Source: Vanilla planifolia (Eukaryota > Streptophyta > Magnoliopsida > Asparagales > Orchidaceae). Taken from it: a DNA stretch of 64,000 nucleotides. The stretch covers positions 17,579,755 through 17,643,754 of the forward strand of contig CM043868.1 in the NCBI GenBank assembly GCA_023846275.1, written 5' to 3'. Positions 1 through 13,971 of this stretch are shown here, piece after piece. Numbering within the stretch: position 1 is the stretch's first letter; each line of letters opens with the position of its first letter. Position numbers and translations under genes: made by a program. Below the pieces are notes generated by a model. It was not told where the DNA came from. It ran no database searches and saw only the letters and a program-made list of their open reading frames with translations.

Positions 1-1079
1 ACAAATATCTTCATTCTTATTAGCACAAGATGTTGATAGTTTGAAATAATTGCTTCATAATAGATAATAATATGATATAAGATCTCTCAGAATGAGGATA
101 CTTATCATGTGAAAAAATTTGTGCTTAAAAGGAAGAAATAAGAAAGAAATGAGATACAAACAAAGAAAAATAAAATAATTTGAATATAAAAAAGCAAAAG
201 ATATGATACAATATATGTTATACGATAATAATATTATATGATGATTAAGCTCATACATAAATATTATGCATATAAGCATTCACGCTGCAATTTAATATAC
301 ACACATTTCCTTACAGATTGTCATGTATTGTTAGATAATAACTTCTTTATTGTATAAATAAATAAATATTTTATTGAAAAATTCTAAGACATTAAGCAAT
401 TTAAGTATTTTGACTTTTTTGTAGTTTGCTTTTTTTTGGTAAAAACCTTTAATTTTTCAAAATAAAAAAAACTAATCTTATTTCTTTAAAATATACACCC
501 ATAAATTTCTAAGATAACCATTAATAAAAAGTAAGCATATATCATGCATTACCCTTCAATAAAATTAGAGATGATTATGCTAAATTTCAATGAATATAAT
601 CAAGCATATTTTTAATAATGTGACTAGTAGTGCGGAAGCAAACTTTTTTCTACTTCCCAAAAATATAATACTCAAAAAGATGAATTTTACTTGTATATTA
701 CCTACAAGTAAATATATAAAAGATGATGAAAAAGATAGTTTGACACTAGTTAACATTATTCCTTATAAAACATAACTATCATCAATTCTATTTTCTTTCA
801 TAATAACCAAAGATTATTTTACATGAGAACTTTATCATCTATAATAAATGTATAATTGGAGCCATTTGGCACTCAAATAAAATAAGACTCTTCATGAAAT
901 TTATAATATGACTAGCATTAATTCATATTCCTATAATATTATCATAAAGTTTTATCTTCACTATCTCTAAATTAACTAATTTGTACTTATTATTATTTTT
1001 CATCAATACAATGTCACTAACAAATAACTTATAAGATGAGAATCATTTTTTTTTATTTTAGTAAATGTGACATGAATAC
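1..1079. other. AT-rich intergenic DNA, no gene seen
   Basis: No coding signal or RNA gene is visible. A short stretch near 196-247 resembles 17,604-17,655 just left of the second ~870-bp repeat, so a fragment of the same repeat family may lie here. The few open frames are short and of AT-biased composition. Confidence 0.6.
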
Positions 1080-1900
1080 ACAAAGACAAGAGTCTAATCA
1101 TCATCATTCATATCTGTTGTTGTTATTAAAAGAGCATCTAAAAGATTTCTATGTCCATATTCTTTGGGATTTAACCAACTTTTCTTGACTTGTCATTCTT
1201 CCAATTAATATTAATATGCCACTCTTTTATCTTTAAAAAATAACAATCATCCTTAATGTGTCATTATGATTTACTTTTGATATGCTTCATTATGATTTGA
1301 GATCATTAATCTTTTTACATCTTTCTAACTTTTTTCACTCTCAAGTTTAGTTATAGCTTTCTTTGGGATATATAACTTTTTCACATTTTTGTAATTCTTG
1401 GTTTCTCTATTGTATAGTATAGTATCATGTAAATATTTATATGAGAGTGATAAGGATTATAATGCCAATAATGTCTAAACTTCATCTTAAATACTTTTCA
1501 AATATGTAATTATTGTTTTGTATGCTTTCAAATGAGACTTGATGGATATATAACTTTTTACATATAAAGTATATACCTTTTTTGCTTAAGATAGAGCTTG
1601 TTTGAGAGATTTTTGGTTGTATACATAGATTCCAATTTAAGCCATTAACTAATAATTATAATTTCCTTCAAGAACTCAAACAACACCTCATCTAATAAAG
1701 ATAGTTGAATTTTTATAAGAGCTTTTTCATTTATTTCATCCTTTTCTTATATTCTCATAGCCTTGAATATTTTTTTTTATCAACCCAAGTGTTTGTTTGC
1801 AAGGTCTTATTGAACTAACATCTCTATTTTTTGGTGTTTCATTATCTAAAGCACTTAGAATTCATACAAAAAATAAGATGAACTTACTAAAAAATAGTTA
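1080..1900 (-). mobile_element. Ty1/copia retrotransposon fossil, gag part
   Basis: Read on the minus strand, this stretch has remnants of a copia gag region: a segment like the conserved IQLSL..DEVL stretch of the gag (UBN2) domain near 1,690-1,740 and a CCHC zinc-knuckle-like HIKDDC segment near 1,235-1,260. It is broken many times over and clearly old. No LTRs were identified, so the limits are approximate. Confidence 0.5.
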
Positions 1901-2849
1901 ATCTTGTAAGCACAAAACAATATTAAACCCTCTCAATAAAAGATAAGTTTTATAAATCTTTAACAAAAAAAAACTCAAAGAAAATCTTTTTGTTCTTAAT
2001 CTTACTTGAATTTAATTTCATGACCTTTATAAAATTTATAGATTATAAATAATATGTATATAAATATATATATAATATTAAAATTCTTAAAATTATGTTT
2101 ATACTTAAATCATCATTATTATAATCTTTTTTTTTATTTTATGATCATGACTATATTGTTTTATACTTAAATATGTGATAGTATATATCTTCCAAGCTTT
2201 AACAAAATCAATCTCATTGTTTGAATTCATAAAATAATAATAATGATGATAGATACATAAAATTTTATATTAGAATTTGTTATATTTACTTTGTCAAACT
2301 ATCATTTTTTTATATGGATGCATTTAAACAATTATTCTTATTAATATCGACATTTTGCGTTGATTATATCAATTAACTTTGCTGTTGGTCCAATATGGAC
2401 GGCAAGATATGATATCATATTTTCTATTCATTAAATTATTTTCTCCAATTGCGGTCAGTAATTATAGATAATGGTGAACAGATGCCATCAAAAAGGAAAG
2501 ATTTAATATGTTATTTGCTTGTTTTTAATTTAGGCTTTAGTTCGTTGATTTGTTGGTACGTTCACCATTTGTAACTTCTCTCGTGTTTTAATATTGAATA
2601 AATTAAATTTTAATTAGCAAAATGATCAAATATTTGTTATAAAATTAGAAGTAAATTTTAAATTTATAATTATATATTAAAATTTATTTTCTTAAATTTT
2701 AACTTTTAATTATAAAGTTTGCCAATAAAAATATGTTATCCCAATTTCAAATTATTTTCCATAAAACTTGATCCCAAATTCCATATCATGTCAAGGCCAA
2801 CATGCGTGTTCTCTTTTGTACTCTCTAGATTCGCACCTCCTTGGTGATA
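1901..2849. other. AT-rich intergenic DNA, no gene seen
   Basis: Nothing beyond AT-rich sequence is recognisable. Some of it may be further decayed retroelement sequence, but no family-specific motif could be seen. Confidence 0.5.
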
Positions 2850-5800
2850 ACAACATCTACTTTGAATTGTTTCTCGACCATGCTAACTTATAGTTGGCCA
2901 ATGCATTTTAGAAAGTGTAATGATGATAATATTGTCATAATTTGTAAAATTATGTTTTATATTTGATATAATGTTAAATGTCATAATTTCACTTATTCTT
3001 TGCTTAACATACATCGTATAATCTATCAGCAACTAAAAATTCCAACTTGCTAAACAATAATATTCCTGTAATATTTGCGCACAAGTAAAAAGGTCAACGT
3101 CAACAAATTTACATGATAGTTTTTTAGATTTTAAATACTTAAACATAATTCTTTGCACTTAATTTAAGTCAACCAAAATCTTGCAAAAATGATATTTGGA
3201 CATTTAAAAGTGAAAAAAAATATAATTTTGCATTACTAATGCTATAATGAAAAATTATAGTGCACCTAATACTAAGTATTACTATAAATGTTAGTTTTAC
3301 CTACAAAAATGGTTTAGATGTTTAGTGGCCACTTAGTAAAGCTTTGGAATCTTTCAGAGAATGCATGACAAGTAATTTAAGAATAGTAATGAAGAATCAC
3401 CTACTACTAAAAATCTAAAACGAAAGGTTATTAAGGACTTCTTATTCTTATTGGATGGATCATAAGGATAATATTCTAATACGACCATTGACAAGACCTC
3501 TAACAAGATTAGAACGTTGTTTGGATTAGTGATGAAGCTTGGCCTAAATGGATAACAAGATGTTAAGCTAAGATTTTGAGCCTTGTTGAGGGTGGTAGTT
3601 TGGTGATTTGATCAAGAAAGTGAAAAGGTAGGTGAAGACTACGAGTGTTAGAGGAAGCAAGAATTTCTTTGGTGATTTGATCAATTAGTTCAAAGGCATC
3701 CATTCACTCTAGTTGAAAGAGATTTAAACATTAACCACATATTTCATATGAAATATATGTCCAGCTCACAAATTTCTAAAAAAATGTGGTTCAATAATAA
3801 TTTTCTATAATAATGTTTACTAATATAATCAAAATTTTTTCTTTTTAATTTATTTATTAATTTAGTTTTAATTATTTATTTAATAACTATATGTTTTTTT
3901 AATTTTTCTTGTTTTGTATATAATAGTTTCTCATCCAATGTTTTATAAGATATAACAATTTTTAAAATGTGTGCTTTATTATAAGTAATTACATCAATTT
4001 ATCTTAATTATTGATTTTTCTTTGAAATATACAAAATTCATTATTATGAATCTAGTACTCAAATACAACCTTTTTTAATTATGACTAGAAGTTTTTGCAT
4101 TGATTAATATTTTGTTTATTAATTCATTTTTGCAAATATTATTTACTTGTTTTGAGACTGCTCTTATATTTGTTAATTAGTATTGACTTATTATTTTAAA
4201 TATCGATCAAATCTATTAATACAATATGATATGATACAAAATTTTTAAAAAATATTGTACTTTCATTTTGCTTAAATTTAATAGAGTTGTTGACCCATCA
4301 CCAATTTCTCAAGGGATTTAATGATGCCTAAAGCACTGTAAGGTCAAAAAATGTTCTAAAAATAGCAATTTGGAGTATCTTCGAGGCATGTTTTATGCTT
4401 ACATCTCAAGAAATGATGACAAAAAATACTATTTTCTTCAAGGCTACTATCTTCAAAGTATCAAGAATGTCATAAATAAAGATCAAATTAATAAGTTTAG
4501 ATGCTTTCATTGTTAAACAGTTAATCATATCAACAAACTTGTTTCAAGATAATTAGTTATCTATTAAACTAATAAATTAAGAGAAAGATATTAGTTTTTC
4601 AATTATTGTTAAGAGGATGATTAAGGAGAAAAAATCAATTCATTTAGGTCTATCATTTTAGCAACAAAATCTATTTTTAATAACAAAGGAATAACAAGAA
4701 TAGCCAATATTAAACTCCATTGATAACACTAAAATCAAATGGATACTTGAAAATGAAGCATCCAATCACATTGTTTATGATGTAACACTTGAAAAATTCT
4801 TGAAAACTAGAGTTCTCCTAAAAGTTTCATTACTAAATGAAAAAATGGTTCATGATCATCTCATTGTAATCCCAACTTTTCAAATTTAATCTTAAATTTT
4901 GTATGTAAGAAATCATAAATATAATTTTATTTATTTGCACAAGTAATAAAATGAATTAAATTTTAATTTGATTTATTTCTTATGGCTATATTATAGCTCA
5001 ACCAAGAGACATTAAGAAAGATGTATAATAAAATAACAAATATAACAAACAAGCTTCTTAATTGATAGATATGACAACCTTTTATTTCAAGAATAAGTAG
5101 ATTTTCCTAATATTTATACTTTCAATTAATTTTAAGGTCTTTATCATGATTTCCACCAAGCCAAACATTATCAATCACAATTTATCATTGAAAATATATG
5201 ATCATAAAAGATTTTAAAATCAATCTACATTGATATTTGTGGAACCATATAGCTTCAAAATTTACCAAGAGTTTCTTTATTTTCTTAAATATTGATAAAA
5301 TAGAAAGTAAAACTAACACTATAATTGAGGATATAAATGATTACTAAGCAACTAGACCGATCAAAGAAAGATAGGCTCTTGGGCATACAAAAGACTGTGT
5401 TCCAACTTAAAAGAATATTGTAACAACCCACTCAAAAGCTCATACATAATTTAAATAAATTTGTCATAACTTTGAGTATACGTAAGTATATTTTGGATAT
5501 CAATGTTTCTAATAACATAGGTATATAATACACAAAGATATTGATCCAATCATGTTTGAAAAGAACCTTCAAGTTCCCAAAATGAACTAAGAGCCTAAGC
5601 CAAAAACATAACATGGTGTCTCATAAGTTGCCAAAGGGAACAAGGACTATCGGGACAAAAAAATGTACATAAAGTTAATTGCAATTCATATGACATTGTG
5701 GAGAGATACAAAACTAAATTTATTGTAAATGAGTATTGTCAAATCAATGAATTGGACTATCATTAAACGTTTACAACTGTTGCCAATTTTTTCTTTATCA

Positions 5801-6620
5801 AATGCCCAATTGTGATTGTTGTTATAAAGAACTATGAACAAGACCAATTGTAGAACAATTATGCTTTTCTTAATGGTGATTTAGATGAAGAAGCATTCAT
5901 GAAGATTTAGCAAGACTCAACCAATTGTAACATGAAACTAGTTTGTCTGTTGCAAAAATCACTTCTTGAACTAAAGCAAATATTTTGGTAGTAGCTTGTT
6001 AAATTTTATAAGACTTAAATTAAATATGGATTTTGATAAAGTGATTTGGATAATTCTTTGACTATTTTAAACAAATAGAATGCCAAAATAAACTATTTTA
6101 CAAATGTGGATGATCTTATTCTTATTAAAAATGATGTTAGTTGTAAAAAAAACTCAAGAAATATCTCCAAAATTCTTCTTAGATTAAACATTATAAATAA
6201 TTGAGTTTCTTTCTCATGTTTGAATTAAAAGAAATAGAAAAAGAAGTTTTTCTTTGATAGCATAAACATGCAAGGAACATTATTGAGGAAGTGTATAAAG
6301 CAGATAAGAGGAAAATCTTGTCATATTGAACATAATGCTTAATTACGAAACAAAAAGGTAATTATGCTATTGACTATACATCCTAATAAATTATTCTTTG
6401 ATATGAGATCTATTAGAATCAATTTATGGAGCCTTGGAGCTCTAAGCATGTTTCTACTTAGTTATGTTGTGGGAAAGGCATCATTATGCTTATCATAAGA
6501 ACGTTGCCACAACCTAAGACATATATGATGTAATCAAAATCTTTACTTCCCATTTAAAATATGATCAAAATTGAATGCCTTCATTTAAGCCCCATATCAA
6601 GAAGTAAAAAAAAATTGCAA
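2850..6620 (+). mobile_element. Ty1/copia retrotransposon fossil, copy 1
   Basis: A plus-strand copia-type element can be followed by motif remnants in the family order gag, protease/integrase, reverse transcriptase: a zinc-knuckle-like area near 4,500, the WILENEASNHI-type junction before integrase near 4,740-4,780, and a VDDLILI-type reverse transcriptase core near 6,107-6,130. Most of its left part is matched, in inverted orientation, by 18,560-21,760. It is heavily broken throughout and old. LTR boundaries could not be placed, so the ends are estimates. Confidence 0.7.
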
Positions 6621-7485
6621 GCTCAATGAAATAATTTTCATCTAAGTACCACACGATAGTAATGGACCCCTCTTATTAGGAATTCATCACACACCCTTAT
6701 GAACCTAAAAAATGATATTTGATTTTGATAATAACAAATTCTTTAAGTACTTATTATGATGATCTAATTTATCTATTTAACATGTTTCATAGGCTATATT
6801 TAAGATAGACAGACTTGATGATCACCTAAAATAAAATGGTGTAGAAAATGCTAAAATTATCTAATCTTCATAAAGCTACAAGGACATGAAGGATTATGGG
6901 GCAATCCCATTGGTGCACATGAAACCAAAACATTTAAAAAAGGCTTTCTAATTTTAGGACTTGTGTTAAGGATTGATTCAATATTTATCTTAATTTTCAA
7001 GAATGTACACACACATAAATTCACATCTTTATTCATATATATTATATCTAAGATTTGATCTTATGAAAATTACATTTAACATAGCTAGGAAAATGACATT
7101 AGCTTACTCAGTTTAGGTAAGAATATTATAAGCTATACATTATATATTGCATATCTAAGAAAATTCAATAAATATCATTAATGTAAGTCATGAGAAGCAT
7201 ATGAAACTCATTGATTATACTTTTAATCCATTGTTTAGCATTATGATTAAATTGATATTAGGAAGTAAGAGGAAACGATTTTGACTGAAAATTCAAACAA
7301 TGACTATAATGGATTATATGCTTGAATTATCTCATAGCATTCATGAATTTCATTATGATTCATTTTAATTTATTAAAATTATGAGCTTTTTAAGTCGTAT
7401 ATACTCGTGGAATACAATAATTGAAAATTCTTAAAAGCTTAATATTAACATATGGTACATAAGTATCATGTATAGTATATTTGGT
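6620..7485. repeat. ~870-bp dispersed repeat, copy 1
   Basis: This stretch aligns by eye, in the same orientation, with 17,660-18,532. Both copies start near AATGAAATAAT and stop matching after TTTGGTT. They share blocks such as TTTAAGTACTTATTATGAT and the run around ATACATAAGTATCA. Identity looks like roughly 80 percent. No coding potential is seen. It abuts the copia fossil on its left but, unlike the copia arms, is not inverted in the second copy, so it is not simply that element's LTR. Family unknown. Confidence 0.65.
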
Positions 7486-10400
7486 TCCAAAGCACAATGC
7501 ATGGACATTTGCATACAATATGTCATGCACGCCACATTCATATTCTTACATTCTGAGAATTATGCACACTACATAAATATTTATGTATAGTACATCGTAG
7601 TACTTTTTTGGCATATTAATTAGCACAATAAATAATATGTAGAGAAAGATGACTTAAACTCATGATTTGTGTATAGTATATCAATATTAAGATATAATAC
7701 ATAAGCCTTCATATATAATACATTGGCCCTCACATGCAAAAAAAAATACTACATTCAACCTCAAAGTAAAAGTGCATATAATAAGTCACATTCAAATTTC
7801 TACACTTGCATTTCCTCATCACATAATCACAAGATCTTGGTTATAATTAGTAGCATTCTTAATTAATCTTTATATAAGCTTTATTATGTATCCTATCCAA
7901 GTGTATTTGAATTGTTCTTTGTGTTGCTTGTAAGCTTGTGTAATTTCTTGTGAGACTTACTCTAAGCCATTAATAGTGTAGAGGGAAGAGGTCTATTTGG
8001 GACAATAATAGTGTAAGGAGAAGTGCTCATCTTCAAGTATTAGAAGTACAAATAGAGGTTGGGTTTTGAATGTTGAAAAGACTTAAAATTTTGGCTATAT
8101 TGAGTTGAGTAAACCCTAAAAAATTTGGTTGTGGTTTAGACATGTAAAAATCTAAAGATTGTTTGTGGTTGATCTATAAAAAAAAATGTCAAGTGTAAAT
8201 ATTTCACCACTTGTTATGAATAAAGAAAGAAAGAAAGAATAAAACTTAAGCTAGTTGACATAAGAGTAGATGTAAGCTCATTGGATACGAGATGAGTCAC
8301 TTTAAATTTAATTGTATTCTTTTCTTACTACATGTCTAAGACTTTATATTTTGATTTATTTGCTGAATATTTTGATCCATTATTTAGGTGAGAATTTGAA
8401 ATTTTAAAATAAAAATACTTGGATTACATTATAAAAAGTTTAAAATCTCAATTCATGCTCTTCATGGTATGCCATGTAGACCCAACACACCACCAAAAAT
8501 ATAGCAATACATATACCTTAGATTAGGAAAGCAAAAAATACAAATAATTGTTGGCCCTCTATGAGAATGCTAGGATGAGTAAACAAACATAAAAAAATCA
8601 CTAACCACCAATTTGAACAATATTACAATTTTAAAATGGACCTACGATAATTAGGACATCAAATGATGCTTTATTGGATGATTCCACAACTAAAAAATTC
8701 ATGTAATGTCAATGCATTTTTCTTGTTATATCAACTCTCTGTCCTACCTTTGTAAGAGGGAATAAGGTCTACAATAAGTGTGCTATTCAATAAAGTTGTT
8801 ATAAGATGTACCAAGATGCAATAAAATTAAATAGTGGTAACCTTCGTGCATATAACAACCAATAGAGCATTATAACAACCAACTTATCATGCATATAACA
8901 AGCAATCATCACTACATGTGATAGTTTTGAAGCTAATAGATCTACTCATGCAAGAAATTAGAAAAAGAGATAAATAAGAAAATAGTTAAGGAATATTGTG
9001 AGACTAATGACAAAAATTGGAAAAAAAATTCGACAAGAGTGGATGATAACCACCGATGGAGGACATTGGTGGTTGATGGAGAAGATAGTCTAAAGGGGAA
9101 AGTTGAAAATGGAGCAAGGCAATAGTTGATCGACAAGTGAGTCCAAACAATTATTATTCACTAAAGAGGTTCTGAGTTAGACAAAAAGAAATGATAAAAG
9201 TATTTATTATAATAAAATATTTTCATTATGATCAATGCTAAAAACAATTATTATAAATAAAGCATAATTGTAATAAATCATAGAGATTATAGAGACTAAC
9301 TTCAATAAAAGAAAGGTGAATTGTATCATAAACTAAGGGGGGTAGTATTGGGAAAATCAAAATTAAGATTCAGTACAATAATTGTGTTAGATAGATAGAA
9401 GATAACTAGCTAATACCTTAAGACTTATATAGAGTAACATGCAACCACAACTTAATGCTTATATGCATGTTTCATTTCGTTCTTCCTATTAAATATATTT
9501 ATTCAATTGGTTTTAACCTCTTGAGTTTTACAACTTTTTTTTTGAAAAATCTTTTCTAAACAAAACTATTGATAATGAAACCTCAATTTATATAAGTATT
9601 TTCATTACATATATTTATATTTTGTAGATAAGAAACTATTCGATGTTAGCATTTTTGTGTTGTGCAAAGATTGAATGTCATTATTCCTTGTGTAAGTTTT
9701 TATAATTCAACAAATCTAAATGATTTATTAATGTTATGAATAATGTTATCTAGTGCTTTAATTTTAATATTTTGAATGTATGTGTCTTTGCCTAACTTAT
9801 TTAATAAGCTTGTATTTATTTAAATGCCATTTTTAGGTTATACAAAATCTTTTTCTATAGCTACATTTTAAGTTCAATTTTCCAATCCAAAATTCTATAA
9901 ATATCTTCAAATCATTTGTTATATATGTTCTCTAAAATATCAATTGCTTTTGCAAATAACCAATTCAATTGTTTTTTTAATCTAGATAGACTATATTTGT
10001 AATTTAAAATCACTTTCATGTCCATTTTTTTCATTTCTTATGTTGCATGTGAGTAACTAATTCATATTTTTCATCTAATTTCTCAACAATAGCATCATTC
10101 ACATTACATATAGTACATTCAATTTCTTTCATTTATTATTGTTTTATATTCTAGGAAAACATGTTACTTATACAAAACTTCAAAGAATTTAATTTAGTAT
10201 TATTCCAATTCTAAGTATCTTATTCACAATTGTTTCTCAACAAAAGATCCAATGAATTGATTAAGATTCTCAAATTTTCAACCATGCAAAAATTTTCAAC
10301 TGCACAATTCTACCTTTGTAGGTATCAAACTATATAAGTCTCAAGTCATTTTGCTTATTAAAATCTCTATTTTTTAGATAATAAAGATTATTCAACAAAC

Positions 10401-11316
10401 ATAATATTTTTAGAAAAATAAAAATAAAAAGAGAGGCTGTTGCACCTCTTTTATCTTAATCATATTCCATTAATTTGAATTATCACCAATGTCTATTTTA
10501 TATTTTCTAGATTTAAATATTCTATTAATAAATTTTGTGTTTCTCCTCTTAATTTAGAATTATTTTTTAGGAAACTACTATAAGATTTAAATTCAATTTC
10601 AAAACCACAATTATCACTGTTTTACTTTTATTTTTTATGCCAAATACAAAATATTTATTTTAGTACAAGTGTCATCAAATGTTTTTACATTCATATAATT
10701 ATCAAATTGTGCTATACACACAAAAGAATATGGTTGTACTCAACGTTATAAAAATGCTTCTGTGCATTATCATTTGCATCATTTCCTATCTATATAACAA
10801 GTAATTAACAATAGCTAACTAGCTAAAAAAGATTTGAAGCTTTAATTTATCTTCATCTCCCTCGAGTGAAATATATTATTTAACTAAAAGACCTGAATGT
10901 AAATCATAACAACTCAACCAATAGACCCATAAGGGCATGTTTGTTTTGGGTTTAATATAAGCAAGGATGCAAAATGCAAAGAAAAATGAAAAAAAAAAAA
11001 CAGCAATAAATGAATAGAATTTACTTCAGTTGTCAAACACGCTGCAAGAAATAAGTAATTTCCTTCAGTCAACCAATGCCTCATTTGTTCATCTTCTTGG
11101 CAAGAATGCTTGAATGTACTCTCATTCTCAATCATTTTCATGGTTGCAACGAAGTCAAATCAAACATCTAAAGAACATATCTCTACATAAAATATTTAAC
11201 ATCTTATTGAACTAAAATATCAAGCTTTGATTGCTTGTTTGCTTCACGTTATAAAGAACAGAGAAGAGTCTCCGATGCATTGTAGATAGCATAAGGATAT
11301 GGCATAATCTATCAGG
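7486..11316. other. AT-rich intergenic DNA, no gene seen
   Basis: About 3.8 kb with no supported gene. The short open frames near 8,942-9,136 and 10,914-11,141 have no recognisable domain. The last few hundred bases flank the 3' end of the aldehyde dehydrogenase pseudogene. Confidence 0.6.
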
Positions 11317-13971
11317 TTACAGCCAATGGGAACCATAGATAGTGGTGATTCACAGTCTTCTCTTGCAGATAATTCTCCAATGCTTGCAGCCCCAAATCTC
11401 TCCAAAAACCACTCGCTTTGTAACCTCCATAAGGGCAATCTCTATCAAAAGTACTATAGCAGTTGATCCATATCATTCCGGCACAAATCAATCTCGAAAC
11501 CCGATTTGCTGTGTTCAAATCATTGGTCAAGATTCCAGCAGCTAGCCCATAGATGGTATTGTTGGCCTTCTCGATCGCCTCTTCAATTGTCCTAATCACC
11601 AAGGAAATAGGGTATTTGCTTAGCTTAAACATATTTTATAAGCATTTAGACAACAAAACATTAAAGCCTTCCTTTTGGGTAGAGGGCAATTCTAGCTTAC
11701 TTGAACTTCATGAGGGACATCACTGGCCCAAAAATTTCTTCTTTAGCAATCAGCATGTCCTCCTGAGCAAACAATCATAAAAAGTTTCAATTTTAGTAGC
11801 AACATTGGCCATTAACCTATGAAATATTGATATTTCTTTAAATCTTATGTACCCACATGAAATTTTAAGTCTTCATATTACATAGGATACCATGACATAA
11901 TTGAAAAAGTAAAAATAATTATTTATAAGTACAGATAAAAAGAAGAAAATAAAAAAAATTTGTTTTTTCTAATATTATACATGAGATCTTATGCAATGTA
12001 AAAGCTAAATATGATAGATCTTTTTATGATTTGCATATTTCTTAAATAAAAAATGATTAACAAAATTATCATTTTTTATATTATAAAACTTATATAATAA
12101 TAGCTTTAAAATTTTGATATTTATAATTTTATTATAAGAGTGATGATGATGATAATTTGACATTATAAATTTTAATTTTTTATCTATAAATTACTAAAAT
12201 ACAATATTAACTAAAATGTAACTATACGAATATCATGTCTCTTGCTTACAAAAATGTAAGATGCTTTTTGATATTTGTTATATGCCACTCATACCTATGA
12301 TTCATAGCTATCAACACACACAAAGTGTAATAAAATGAACCTTGACATTTTTTTTTTTACTTTTTCACACACTTGTTGAGAGTCTTACCTTGACATTAAT
12401 AAAAATTGTAGGCTCGATGAATATCCTCTCTCACTGCAGGGCTTTCCTCCTGTCAAAAGAGTTGCACCTTCCCTCTTACCATGATCGAGATACCGAAGAA
12501 CCTTCTCGAATTGATTCCCATCGATCTGCAGAATTAAGCAAAAAGTAATAATAAAAGCTTAAAATCTAGTTAGAACTAGAGAAAGTTATCCTCAGATCCA
12601 ATGAAGAAACTTCAAAAAAGAAAAAGGATGGAGCAAGTACCTGAGGTCCTTGATTAACGTTTGGATCAAAAGGGTCTCCAACAGCCCAGCTTTTAAGACT
12701 TTCAGCAGCCTTCTTAACGAACTCTTCATATATTCCTTCATGCACAAAAACACGGGACCCAGCCACACAAATTTCACCCTACAAATATTAGGGTAGTTAC
12801 TGATTTAGAATCAACAAGAAGCCTCAGCTGTAGTTATTCAAGTATTTGAATGCTGGAGTTGAGTAAAAAGCTTTAACTTGTTATAGAAAATAGCCTTCTT
12901 GGCAATGTCGACAGCCATATTCACATCTGCATCACTGAATATAATCAAAGGGCATTTACCTCCCAATTCAAGTGAAACAGGCTTAAGGTTGCTCCTTGCT
13001 GCTGCGTGCACTACGAGGCGACATACTTCCGTCGATCCGGTAAAACTAATCTTCAAAGCTCAAAGATGATGTCAATCGTTAACATAAAAAGATATAGAAT
13101 TACAGCAGTAACATAAGAACACATGACAAGTAGAGAGCAATATTCACAGCTTCAACATCCATGTGAGAACAAATGGCAGCACCCGCAGTTGGTCCAAAAC
13201 CAGTAATAGCATTAAGAACTCCATCAGGTATACCAGCCTGCTAAGCATAAAAGGAGAGAACATTTTTCAGCACAGTTTTGACAGATGAGTATAAATGTCA
13301 TTACAAGGAATGTTTATCCTAAACAACAACTATCAATAAAAATAATTACCTCCTTTGCCAAGATTGCATAATATAGAGCAGGAAGAGGTGTTTTCTCTAC
13401 AGGCTTGACGATCATTGTACAGCCGGCAGCAAGTGCAGGTGCAACTTTCACAAAGAACAATGGAGGGGAAATTCCAAGGTATTATGTGGCCGACCACTCC
13501 AATGGGCTCCTTCAACATGTACCCGTGAAACTTACCTGAACACTTGCGAGTCTGACCATGGATTTTATCCGCAGCACCAGCATAGTAATGGAGAAAGTTG
13601 ATTGCAGCCGGGATGTCTATAATCTTTTTTAGATGTAATAACTTTCCGGCATCCAACGCCTCAAGGATGAAAAGTTCCTCTTGATGTTGCTCAATCAAGT
13701 CTGCAAACTTCACCATGATCCTGCCCCTCTCCTGTTGACAAAATTTATGCAGGCAAGAATTATGTCATGAAGTAGATGGCATCAATTTAGTTTCATTTTC
13801 ATTAAAGATGGAGATGAGGATGTCACACAAAGCCAGATTTTCAAGGCCATTCTCCATGGTCGAAGGCTTCTCTTGCTGCTTTCACAGCTAAATCAACGTC
13901 CTCTTTGTCGCCTTCGGCTACCATTGCAATCACCTCCCCTGAGCTAGGATCCCTCGTCTCAAATGTTTTCC
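11317..13971 (-). pseudogene. aldehyde dehydrogenase family 2 (ALDH2C-like) pseudogene
   Basis: Eight exons of an NAD(P)-dependent aldehyde dehydrogenase can be read on the minus strand: 13,829-13,971; 13,350-13,731; 13,148-13,237; 12,877-13,050; 12,641-12,778; 12,389-12,525; 11,701-11,762; 11,317-11,591. Family landmarks are present: [20 protein letters not shown], the LELGGK glutamate motif, GEICVAGSR with the catalytic cysteine, EEIFGPVMS and PYGGYKASGF. Most junctions keep GT-AG, so this is not a processed copy. It is broken: TGA replaces a conserved arginine codon at 13,841-13,843; reading frames shift near 13,460 (two bases lost), 12,420 (one lost) and 11,349 (one gained, just before a HWL-type ending); the donor after FYNK at 12,877 lacks GT. 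The first exon (about 50 residues) was not found. Intact relatives oxidise aldehydes such as sinapaldehyde, coniferaldehyde or acetaldehyde. The C versus B subfamily assignment is inferred. Confidence 0.9.

Noticed and set aside
11244-13716. Functional aldehyde dehydrogenase gene
   Set aside because: An internal stop, three frame changes, a lost donor and a missing first exon rule out an intact enzyme from this sequence.
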